Shown here: in pieces, positions 1-7,259 of the stretch | How positions within the stretch are numbered: position 1 is the stretch's first letter | Layout: every line of letters starts with the position of its first letter | Assembly: GCA_003990745.1 (NCBI GenBank) | Contig: RBNI01003190.1 | Span: forward strand, 1-16,451 | DNA length: 16,451 bases | Reading direction: 5' to 3' | Origin: Jimgerdemannia flammicorona | Taxonomy: Eukaryota; Mucoromycota; Endogonomycetes; Endogonales; Endogonaceae | The notes under the pieces: generated by a model | Database searches by the model: none | What the model was told of the DNA's origin: nothing | What the model saw: only the letters and a program-made list of their open reading frames with translations | Made by a program: the position numbers and the translations under genes

Positions 1-11
1 AAAAAAAAAAA
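1..11. repeat. poly(A) at window edge
   Basis: A run of A opens the window. With the T20 run at the other end it suggests the window is a contig broken at homopolymers. It could also be the tail of a further retroelement lying upstream, which cannot be tested here. Bases 12-32 show nothing recognisable. Confidence 0.6.
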
Positions 12-32
12 GAGTTGGTAGGATTTTGTATG

Positions 33-48
33 AGAGGAAGAGTATATA
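33..48 (+). repeat. Left target-site duplication of the young LINE copy
   Basis: AGAGGAAGAGTATATA occurs here and again, identically, at 639-654 directly after a long A tract. A 16-bp perfect duplication bracketing a poly(A)-tailed segment is the signature of target-primed reverse transcription. Confidence 0.88.
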
Positions 49-510
49 GGGAGTCATGTACAGATGCCAGAACATTGGCTAGGGGAGTGCAAGATTTTGG
101 GGGACTTTTGGGCTGAGATAGGGGATAGACTAGGTATGGGGCGTAGACTGGTAGGAGAGGGAGATCGATGGGAGGACTTGAGATCTTGGCTCGTGGGTGG
201 GGTGAGTAATAGTTGGCTTACTATAGGATAGGTATTAGCAATATGGGTAGGACTGGCAGGTTATTGGCTTTTTGTATTTGAGGAGGGCCAGCAGCTAGAG
301 CTGGGGGAGAAGGTGTTAAGATGGGAAGGGCTATTGGGGGATCTGCTGACTGGATGGTGGGTGGGTTGGGGTCCTCAGGGGGGCCGACGTCATGGTTTGG
401 TGGTGAGGATATGTGAGCAGAGTGATGGGAGAGTAGCAATAGTGTTAGATAAGGTGGTCTTTCGTCAAGAAGGGGTAGAGGGAGAGAGATCCCCTAGAGA
501 GATCAGATAA
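49..510 (+). pseudogene. LINE ORF2 C-terminal fragment
   Basis: One frame runs from the truncation point to a TAA at 508-510, with a single internal TAG at 229 (likely a former CAG). It is Trp- and Gly-rich, with the stretch PEHWLGECKILGDFW near its start. The old LINE encodes a matching segment, IPEYWLKECEDLGDFW, on the minus strand near 1940-1980, so this is the region downstream of the reverse transcriptase in ORF2. No catalytic domain is present and no start codon is expected, because the copy is 5'-truncated. The frame is too short to act alone. Its near-intact state compared with the old copy shows relative youth. The exact role of this C-terminal region in Tad1-type elements is not assigned here. 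Confidence 0.75.
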
Positions 511-586
511 GGGGTGGGATCATTATATTTATATGGGATAGATAGGTATTAATAAAAGGATGGAGTCCAAGTGACTATAAAAATAG

Positions 587-639
<53 letters not shown>
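587..639 (+). repeat. A53 tail of the young LINE
   Basis: Uninterrupted A run directly after the LINE 3'UTR and directly before the right-hand duplication. The last A may belong to the duplication. Such long pure tails are short-lived, which supports recent insertion; assembly length may be inexact. Confidence 0.85.
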
Positions 640-644
<5 letters not shown>

Positions 645-654
645 AGAGTATATA
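639..654 (+). repeat. Right target-site duplication of the young LINE copy
   Basis: Identical to 33-48. Joining 1-48 to 655 onward restores the pre-insertion AT-rich sequence. Confidence 0.88.
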
Positions 655-1431
655 AAGAAAACTTGTTTTGAAATTGAACTGACTTAATCTGACTGAGGTT
701 TATTCACTCTAAAATACTGGATTATTTATATAGATTTGTGTATTAATTCTACTACTAAATATATAACTAAGTATTAAGTCTTTTTATGTGAAATTCTCAG
801 GTAGAATCTCATGTGAAATTCTATCTGAAATTTATGAAAGTATGTAATAAGAGTTTTACTGATAATGTTTTAGATACAGTGTCCATAGTAAAGATAATTT
901 TCTATACTATATTAAATTGAAAATCAGATTCAGGTACTATAATCAAATATCTATTTTCTGTTTCTATTTTATATCATACATCATAATATATATATAGGTT
1001 TTAATATATTCTATTCTTTCCTCTTACTAATATCTTATATTATATTGAAATGATTATTTTTAAAAAATATATCCCTTATTCTGTAATATATATAATATAG
1101 TCAAATTTGTCTATAAAAAAATTATAAATTTTTTAACTTGATATTTATAAAAAAAAAAACAAAAAATTGAATTTTTTTGATTTTCTTTTGATTTTTATAA
1201 TATTTTTATAGCAGTTTTTTTTTATAGATAAATTTAGCTGTATTGTAAAGTAAGGAATATACTATCTAACTTCCAAAGAGTTACTAACTCAAAGCTTTAT
1301 TAAATAGTTATATACTATATTAAGATAACTTAATATTTTATATTAACTCATTTGATAGATTAATATTATTTATACTTTAATATAATAAAATATAATAGTA
1401 TTAAATATCTAATTAATAAAAGTAATAATAG

Positions 1432-1432
<1 letters not shown>
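655..1432. other. AT-rich, CpG-free DNA without genes
   Basis: No open frame of note on either strand and no CG dinucleotide seen. TpA-rich sequence such as TATATA, CTATA and TTAATA predominates. This is probably mutated older repeat into which the LINEs inserted. Apart from the inverted repeat at 1101-1237 I see no structure. Confidence 0.7.
1101..1237. repeat. Imperfect inverted repeat, 21-bp arms
   Basis: The arms at 1101-1121 (TCAAATTTGTCTATAAAAAAA) and 1217-1237 pair at about 18 of 21 positions, separated by ~95 bp of AT-rich sequence. It could be a relic of a small inverted-repeat element or only AT-rich coincidence; the GTCTATA core makes it better than pure A/T pairing. No flanking duplication was identified. 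Confidence 0.4.

Positions 1433-1463
<31 letters not shown>
1433..1463. repeat. (TA)15 tail of the old LINE
   Basis: A pure TA microsatellite sits exactly where the old minus-strand LINE ends, in the place where the young copy has A53. It is likely a degenerated or expanded tail. Confidence 0.7.
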
Positions 1464-1466
<3 letters not shown>

Positions 1467-2899
1467 AGTCTTATAGACTCCTTTCTTTATTAATATATCT
1501 GTCTATCTCATATATAATATAATGAGCCCACTCCTATCTAATCTCTCTAGAGGGGTCCCCCCCCCCCCATATTCTCTCGATTAAAGACCATTAGGTCATT
1601 AATTATCTCTACTCACTCACTACTCTATTTATAAATCTCTTTTATCAGATGATGGTAACACCTACTCTAGAGATCTCATCCAACTCACCACCCTGTCAGT
1701 ATATCTCCCATTAACCTCTCTCATCTTAACAATCTCTCCTGCAAATCTAGCTGTTATTTCTCCTCAAAACAAAGAGCTAATGTCCAGTCAGCCTAATCTA
1801 TATAGCTAAAACTCACTCTACAGTAAGCCATTCATTATCCACCCCTCTTATCAATTTAGTTCTCAAATCTTCCCAGTATCTCTCTCTCTATCTAGTTGCC
1901 TCTTTACACCCAGCTGGTTCCCTACTACTATCCAAAAGTCTCCCAAGTCCTCACACTCTTTCAGCCAATATTCTGGTATCTGTACAAATTCCCCAACTCA
2001 TCCTATATTGTAGTACTCTTCATATTCCAGTAGGCCACCATCCACCAGATGTCTAGTATGGAAATTCAATATGACATTTCTCTATAGCATCCACCACCAT
2101 ACTATCTAGTACTTGGGAGGAAGCCACCTTTGTATCTCAATACTCCATATTCAGACTTCTGCCCAATTCCACTCCTTGCCAATTCTTACTACTTGCTAAC
2201 TATCAGGCCAAAGATCCTGACTGAGTCTCCACTGATACTCTACTCTATCACTATATCAAACTCAATAAGTAGAGTACTCCCCAAAGCAGTCTGTCCCATC
2301 TCTATATAGCTGGTCTCAACATCATCTCTCCTTCATTACTATTCCAGCATAGACCTATACAGTATGCTCCATCTACTACCCCCTACTAGAAGTCTTTATA
2401 CTATAGCTGACAGCTTTCACCCAGGTCCACCAGGGATAGCAAATCCCCCAAGAACTCTCTTGGGGAGAATCTTATCTCCCACACCTTCTACATCAATAGC
2501 ACCCATCTCCCTCCTCTCAGTTTCACAGCCCACTTCAACCACCAAGCTCTCAGACAGTATAGCCTCTTAGAAAAATCCACCAGTCCTAGCTCCTCTTGAT
2601 CTACTAGCATTGAAAGGGTATTCCAACTAATCTGGGACTGCCTTCTAGTCCAAATCTAATTTCTAGTAAGCTTCATCAGTCTCTTCACTACTCAAGCTAG
2701 AAAGTCCAAGTGATAGGCAATATACTACAGCTTAGGGAACCAGTAGACATTCAGAATTGATATCTAGCCTGTCAGAATATAGTGACCTCCCCAACCTCTA
2801 AGTGCCTCTCTCCAGAAAGTCACCCTCCTCTCCCATCATACTCATAGCAAGACAGATCCATACATCAAAAGGAAGATGCCCAGATACCTCACTACCTCT

Positions 2900-4326
2900 C
2901 CTGCTAGGACAATTGTTTCAATAATATCCCCTTTCACTAACCTATTTCCCAACACCATTGTCTCATATTTATGCCAGTTGAGTTTTGCTCCAGAGTATAC
3001 TTTATATTATTCTACTATCTCCTTAAGAGCCTCAATATCTGCTACTGATCTAAGTCCAACCACTATGTTATCTGCAAAGGCCCCCATCTTCCACAACATA
3101 TCATAAATAGTAAGCTCTACCACTTTCTGCCAAATTCTATCTATCAAAATTTCTAATAAAAGGGTATATGGAATAGGAGACAGTGGATCTCCCTGAGAAA
3201 CTTCTCTCCCCAAGGGAAACACTATATCCTAGTGGCTATTATACATCTGTACCATCCTACTACCCTTATAGAAACTCAAAATAGTAGAAGAACTCCTATT
3301 CTGTCCAGCACCTTGCCCAGCCATACTCACTAAATATAGTTATAGACCTTCTCCTGGTCCAAAAAGACCAGTCTCTCATCCAATCCACTAGCCTGTACCT
3401 CTTCAATGATACCATAGACCCAGGCCATCCCATCTCTAATAAGTCTGCCTCCAACAAAGCTCTGCTGCTCTTCACCCAATATCTGTTGGGCAACCTTCTG
3501 TAATCTCACTATAATTATCTTAGTAATTATCTTCCTGTCCATATCCAGAAGCATGATCAGTTTCCAGTTCTTTCAATCCTCCCTCCTTCCTTTATCCTTG
3601 TACAACAGAGCCACCAGTCCTAGATTCTACCCTCCCACCCACTGACCATTCAGAAGAACAAGATCACAGAGAGCTGCTATCTCTTCTAACACTCCAGAAA
3701 CTCTCTTCATCTTCTTCCAAAAGTCCCAAGATAGTCCACCCTCTTCTATTGCAATTCCAAGCTTAGTTACTGCAAGGACTCTCTGGATCTCCTCCTCTTG
3801 GACTAGTAGGATCAAATCCCTCAGGCCCTCCACTTGTGGCAGCTCTCAATTCTCCAGAGTATCTCCAATTGTCTCTGCATTAACACCCCCTTCCTCCTCA
3901 CTCCACAGACCCCTTCACCACTTCTTCAGCAACCCCAAGATCTGTTGTATATCATGTACTATTTTCCCCTCTGCATCAAGGACTCCATCCCATTAATGTT
4001 GAACCCTTCTTGCCTGAAGGAGTCATGACAAGTACTTAGTAGATCTCTCTCCTTCCTCAAGTCCCTGCCACCTCAACCTAGCTATCATTCCTCTCTTATA
4101 TATCTCTTCCTCTCTCAATACTTATTGTAACTCTACTACTTCTAGCTTAGCTTGCACTAATCTCCAATTATCTACCTCTTTAGAATTTATCAAATCAGCC
4201 CATTCTATCTACAATCTAACTAACCTATTAGAAGCACACCTCACTCTTTTCCTTCTCTGCCTCTCAATATCTCTATCAGCTTCTCTCTAGTAAACTCTCA
4301 CAGTCTCTTTCAACTTTGTAAGAGGG
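2900..4326 (-). pseudogene. Linker and reverse transcriptase domain of LINE ORF2
   Basis: Reading on the minus strand from 4326: a basic helical linker, EGERSTKY near 4050, an EEIQRVLAVTKLG block near 3790, VALLYKDKGRR near 3600, LLDMDRKIITKII at ~3550-3515, QQSFVGGRLIRDG near 3445, the motif-A segment FLDQEKVYNYI near 3366-3333, QGDPLSP at 3176-3195 and FADN at 3067-3078. These are the ordered landmarks of LINE reverse transcriptases. The catalytic Asp of motif A remains. The second Asp of the FADD box is Asn through a GAC-to-AAC type transition, which would abolish catalysis even without the stops. Sequence from 2900 to 1534 is the C-terminal region, partly alignable with the young copy. 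Confidence 0.85.
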
Positions 4327-4331
4327 CTACT
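4327..4331 (+). repeat. Left 5-bp target duplication (CTACT) of LTR-like insertion
   Basis: CTACT immediately precedes TGTTAG. The same five bases follow the other end at 6391-6395, and LINE sequence resumes on both sides. Five bp is the size typical of retroviral-type integrases. Confidence 0.65.
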
Positions 4332-4353
4332 TGTTAGAGTAATCATTATATAG

Positions 4354-4541
4354 TTCTGGAAGGGTTTTCTGGAAGTTCTGGATATTCTGGAAGACTGTTT
4401 TCTTAAGGTCAAGATCAATTTTATATGGAGTATATCCTCTATACTTATTGATTTCAAGATCAGAATGATATCTCAACCAAAGTCCTTTTTCAAACTAGTT
4501 CTGGATGTTCAGGATTTTCTATATTTCAGGAAGTTCAAGAA
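4354..4541. promoter_or_regulatory. Cluster of TTCnnGAA motifs (heat-shock-element-like)
   Basis: Five perfect TTCnnGAA sites (4354, 4367, 4385, 4525, 4534) and two near-matches (4376, 4499) fall within 190 bp at one end of the LTR-like element. TTCnnGAA is the core recognised by heat-shock factors. The 4367-4393 sites are a 9-bp tandem (TTCTGGAAG), so they are not in ideal 5-bp phase; a simple minisatellite is the alternative. Confidence 0.4.
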
Positions 4542-4674
4542 ACTAAGACCAGCTTAGTTGAATTGGCATATTGCTGCAGACAATACCTAATTAGGAAATT
4601 TTGTGATAGGGTTAGGAGTGAGACCTAACAGGGAGTGGATTTACTTAAGAGTATTATATGAGTTATTAAATAGG

Positions 4675-4680
4675 TTTATT
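4675..4680 (-). promoter_or_regulatory. Possible polyadenylation signal in the LTR-like element
   Basis: AATAAA on the minus strand, ~130 bp downstream of the TATA box. This is the U3-R-U5 arrangement expected in an LTR. A single hexamer in AT-rich DNA is weak evidence alone. Confidence 0.35.
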
Positions 4681-4807
4681 TGCTATTTATGATATTACTA
4701 TACTAAAAGTAGTTGTATGAAGAGATATTGTGGGGAAGTGCTCAGAAGTTGTGTTTGGATTGTTCAAGTCTTTAAGTCTGAGATTCTGAGATCTGGGGGG
4801 GGGGGGG

Positions 4808-4815
4808 TATTTATA
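4808..4815 (-). promoter_or_regulatory. TATA box of the LTR-like element
   Basis: TATAAATA on the minus strand, followed immediately by a C13 run (G at 4795-4807 on the plus strand). Transcription would start near 4780 and run toward 4332. The unknown frame lies upstream of it. Confidence 0.45.
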
Positions 4816-4998
4816 CTAGTGAGAGGTTATTTGGACTATACTGAATATAGATATAGCACTTAGTGCCTTGCTGAGTAGAAATGCAGTCACATAGTACAAG
4901 AGTGATCTGACATGTCAAGAGATCATCTGACTGCTGAGTCAGTTTACAGTTATATTATATAGAGCTAATCTAACTATACTGCTAGGCTATCTATAGAT

Positions 4999-6210
4999 TT
5001 AGATACTGTCTAGGTAGTCTTCAATGATATCACCATCAATGATATTATCTCTGATAAAGTAGTTATCTAGGAAGAGTTGTTTGTGGATTAACTCTCCTTG
5101 TTTATTGAGGTAATAATATATTGGGACTTCATCACCATCCCTCAAGATTGCATCATCTGTCTCATATACTAAGTAAGGTATTGATGAGTAAAGAAGGGAT
5201 ACATCATTTATACTTTCATCAGATTTGCTATCTGTATATCTCCTATAAGTTATGGTACTATGAGTGGCTGGGTTGTAGTAAGCTGGTGGCTGTAGTTCAT
5301 ATTGCTCATACTCAGATAGTAGAGTTGTTGGTTTGATCTTGAGGGTTGTCTGGAGGTACAGATTGTGTTCTTCAGTCTCTTCATTATAGTTGAAATAATC
5401 AGAAGTGAATGTAAGTTGATACTTATACCAGTGGTCATTGTCCCAATAAGTTTCATAGATGGTTATGAACTATTGTAAGTTCATCAGTAAGATTGGCAAA
5501 GTGATCAGAGTTAGCAGAGATCCTTAGCTCAAGATCATGTCAGTGTCAGAGGGATCATTGTCTTCTGCTTCATCTTCATTAAATCAGATTATATTGTAGA
5601 CATCCTTCATAGTATATCTGACTTGAGGCATTTGCAGGATATGGTCATCAGGGTATAGAAAGGTTCTGTCTATAGTCTGAATATATTCAAGATACTTGTG
5701 GTTGAGTTCTTATATCATGTCATCTATTTGGCCATAGGATAGAGTAGCAACCATTTTGGTAGTAGTAACTCAGAGACAGAGAATAACAGTACTATACTCA
5801 TAAAAGAGTTCTCAATATTTGTGGGCAATAAGTTTCTGGTGTTGAGACATCTGAGTAATATCTATATCATGATGGTGTTCAACCATATCTTCCAGAAGGC
5901 AGCTGATCTGATAGTAGCTTGAGATTTGTCTGATTCAGTGAGCTTCACTAAGCATATTTATTAGGTTTCTATAAAGTAGGCTATGGATATTCATGAGGAG
6001 TAGAAGGAGTGTGGCTTAGTTGACAATGGTATTCCAAATGTCAGTGTGGATGCAGTTGTAGATCTTAGTGATCATGTTTGCATATGTTTAGGAGTTAGGG
6101 TTATTTGTTTGGTTTGTTGTAGTTCTCTGTTTCAATACATCTCAGTGCTCAGTATATATGCATTTGGTCCTGATTGGTAAAATTCTGTTTGTGTAAATCT
6201 TGTTTTCCAT
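4999..6210 (-). pseudogene. Unknown 404-codon frame inside the LTR-like element
   Basis: I do not recognise this protein. From ATG at 6208-6210 to TAA at 4999-5001 one register holds, with internal stops at 6144, 6090, 6018, 5937, 5814, 5772, 5712, 5586, 5526 and 5472 (five TGA, four TAA, one TAG), each reachable by one transition from CGA, CAA, CAG or TGG. The last 156 codons are open. The N-terminal half looks helical, with a Leu-rich stretch (ATLLLLLMNIHSLLY) and charged segments. The C-terminal half is acidic and Tyr-rich (YETYWDNDHWYKYQLTF, DGDEVPIYYYLN). Between 5545 and 5455 a second frame is also open and looks more protein-like, so a compensating pair of indels is possible there. If this is an LTR, the frame lies in U3 upstream of its TATA box. 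A captured host gene, an accessory element protein or a divergent gag are all possible. Confidence 0.5.
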
Positions 6211-6222
6211 GACTTTGTATTG

Positions 6223-6353
6223 ACTCAGCTTTGTACACTATGACTTCAGTTTAACTCAGCTTTGTGATCTTGCAAGTGATTTCTAGATTTGTTCAGAGGT
6301 CATATATGATTTCAGTGGCTTGTTCTGAGAGTGACATGTGATTCCAGTGGCTT
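6223..6353. repeat. Paired sub-repeats near the 5' end of the LTR-like element
   Basis: ACTCAGCTTTGT occurs at 6223 and 6254 (31 bp apart). TGATTTCAGTGGCTT at 6307 recurs with one change at 6339 (32 bp apart). The equal spacing suggests duplicated ~31-bp units, as often found in LTR U3 regions, just upstream of the unknown frame. Confidence 0.55.
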
Positions 6354-6390
6354 AGAGGTTTTGTGCTTACAAACTTCATCTACCAGACAT

Positions 6391-6395
6391 CTACT
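6391..6395 (+). repeat. Right 5-bp target duplication (CTACT) of LTR-like insertion
   Basis: Matches 4327-4331. Deleting 4332-6395 rejoins LINE ORF2 sequence on both sides. Confidence 0.65.
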
Positions 6396-6539
6396 GGTAA
6401 GCTCTCATATATCCAGCTAGTGATCTTCATCTAAATGTCCTCCTTCTAAGAGTCCCACAATACCTTCTCAGCCAGTAGGGAGGAGTTAAGGTACTAATGT
6501 CCAGGTCCATCTCCACTCCCCCAAACTGCCCCTATCCTA

Positions 6540-7230
6540 ACAATCTCCAGTGATCTGACTATGGAAACCACTCCATCTCCAGAGTTCTCCAAATATCTAT
6601 ACTCCAGCATTTAGCTATTAGTATCCAGTCAATCCTTATACCTAAGCCATTCATCTAGTATGTATAAATCCTCTTTTCTTCTCACTGTATTCTATTTATA
6701 TTCCCTAAGAAGCTAAGATTCTCTACCTTCTTCTATATATCCAGGCTGTCACTCCTTCTACCAGTACTCCTTCCTCCATCAGTTCTATCTAACTGAAGAT
6801 TCTGCACCATATTGAAGTCACCTCCCAGAACATCTACCCCATTCTTCAAGAATGCACCCTTCTCTAAAAAACCCTTAATCTATGCAATCTGCTCACCCCT
6901 AGCCACAGAGCAGTAGTAAGAGCCAACTCTCACTAACTCTTACTCTGGTCAATGCCACTTCCCCCATACCAAACAATCTCTCTAGCTCCTGACTCCACTC
7001 AAATCCTCTTTACTCCTCTATACCAAAATTATCACTTTGCCAATCCAAGCTATAGCTCCTCTCCATTCACTAGTCCACTCCACTTAATCCACATTATCCT
7101 TATAATATATATTCTGTAGCAGAAAGAGTTCAGTCTCCAATTCCTTAAGCTAAGTGAAAATGTTCTTATACTATCCAGATTCCTATAATCTATTTATATT
7201 TAGAGAAAAAATATTAGTTATACTGTTCAT
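6540..7230 (-). pseudogene. Endonuclease (APE/EEP-type) domain of LINE ORF2
   Basis: Motifs appear in order and in one frame: LNIN at the N-terminus, a FLLQNIYYKDN-like segment where LINE endonucleases have LQEPY, GGDFN at 6811-6825, RIDWIL at 6619-6636 and SDHW at 6547-6558. The Asp and Asn of GDFN and the Asp-His of SDH are active-site residues of this family and are still present. Several internal TAG and TGA codons break the domain. The short stretch that follows, to the insertion site at 6395, has a GPGH...LNSSLL pattern like the post-endonuclease segment of LINEs. Confidence 0.85.
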
Positions 7231-7259
7231 TAGAAATAATGTTTAGAAGTACAGTCTCT

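Larger units (their letters stand above)
49..639 (+). mobile_element. 5'-truncated LINE copy (Tad1-like family, young)
   Basis: This segment lies between the two 16-bp duplications and ends in A53, so it is a complete insertion of a 5'-truncated non-LTR retrotransposon. It holds the last ~154 codons of ORF2, a ~76-bp 3'UTR and the tail. The 3'UTR and ORF2 C-terminus clearly resemble those of the big minus-strand LINE: the young copy reads GATCAGATAAGGGGTGGG where the old one reads GATTAGATAGGAGTGGG, and both continue with TCATTATATT, a GATAGA motif and TAATAAA. It keeps six CpGs in 540 bp, unlike the CpG-free DNA around it, so it inserted later or escaped the mutational process longer. Confidence 0.88.
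4332..6390 (-). mobile_element. LTR-like element (solo LTR or non-autonomous), inserted in the LINE
   Basis: Sequence of clearly different character interrupts the LINE, with TGTTAGAG at one edge and CAGACA plus one extra T at the other, so both strands read TG...CA apart from that base. On the minus strand there is a TATA box (4808-4815), a polyadenylation signal (4675-4680) and a long unknown frame (4999-6210). No polymerase, integrase or protease motif is seen and I find no direct repeat of one end at the other, so it is not a complete two-LTR element. A long solo LTR left by recombination fits best; a non-autonomous element is the alternative. The minus orientation is favoured by TATA, polyA signal and ORF but not proven. 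It is CpG-free like its host. Confidence 0.6.
1534..7230 (-). pseudogene. LINE ORF2: endonuclease plus reverse transcriptase, inactivated
   Basis: Encoded target nicking and cDNA synthesis. I take the ATG at 7228-7230 because it opens the endonuclease frame (MNSITNIFSLNINR) 29 bp after the ORF1 stop. The endonuclease stays in one frame to about 6540. The linker and first half of the reverse transcriptase (4319-3330) lie in another frame, and QGDPLSP (3176-3195) and the FADD-equivalent FADN (3067-3078) are back in the first, so at least two net frameshifts exist besides numerous TAG, TAA and TGA codons. The stop CTA at 1534-1536 aligns with the TAA that ends the young copy. The frame is cut by the 4332-6395 insertion. 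About 1,200 codons remain once that is removed, typical of LINE ORF2. Non-functional. Confidence 0.85.

Noticed and set aside
2364..2570. Plus-strand frames at 2364-2570 and 2876-3106
   Set aside because: Shadows of minus-strand LINE ORF2; the 2876 frame lies opposite the reverse-transcriptase motifs.
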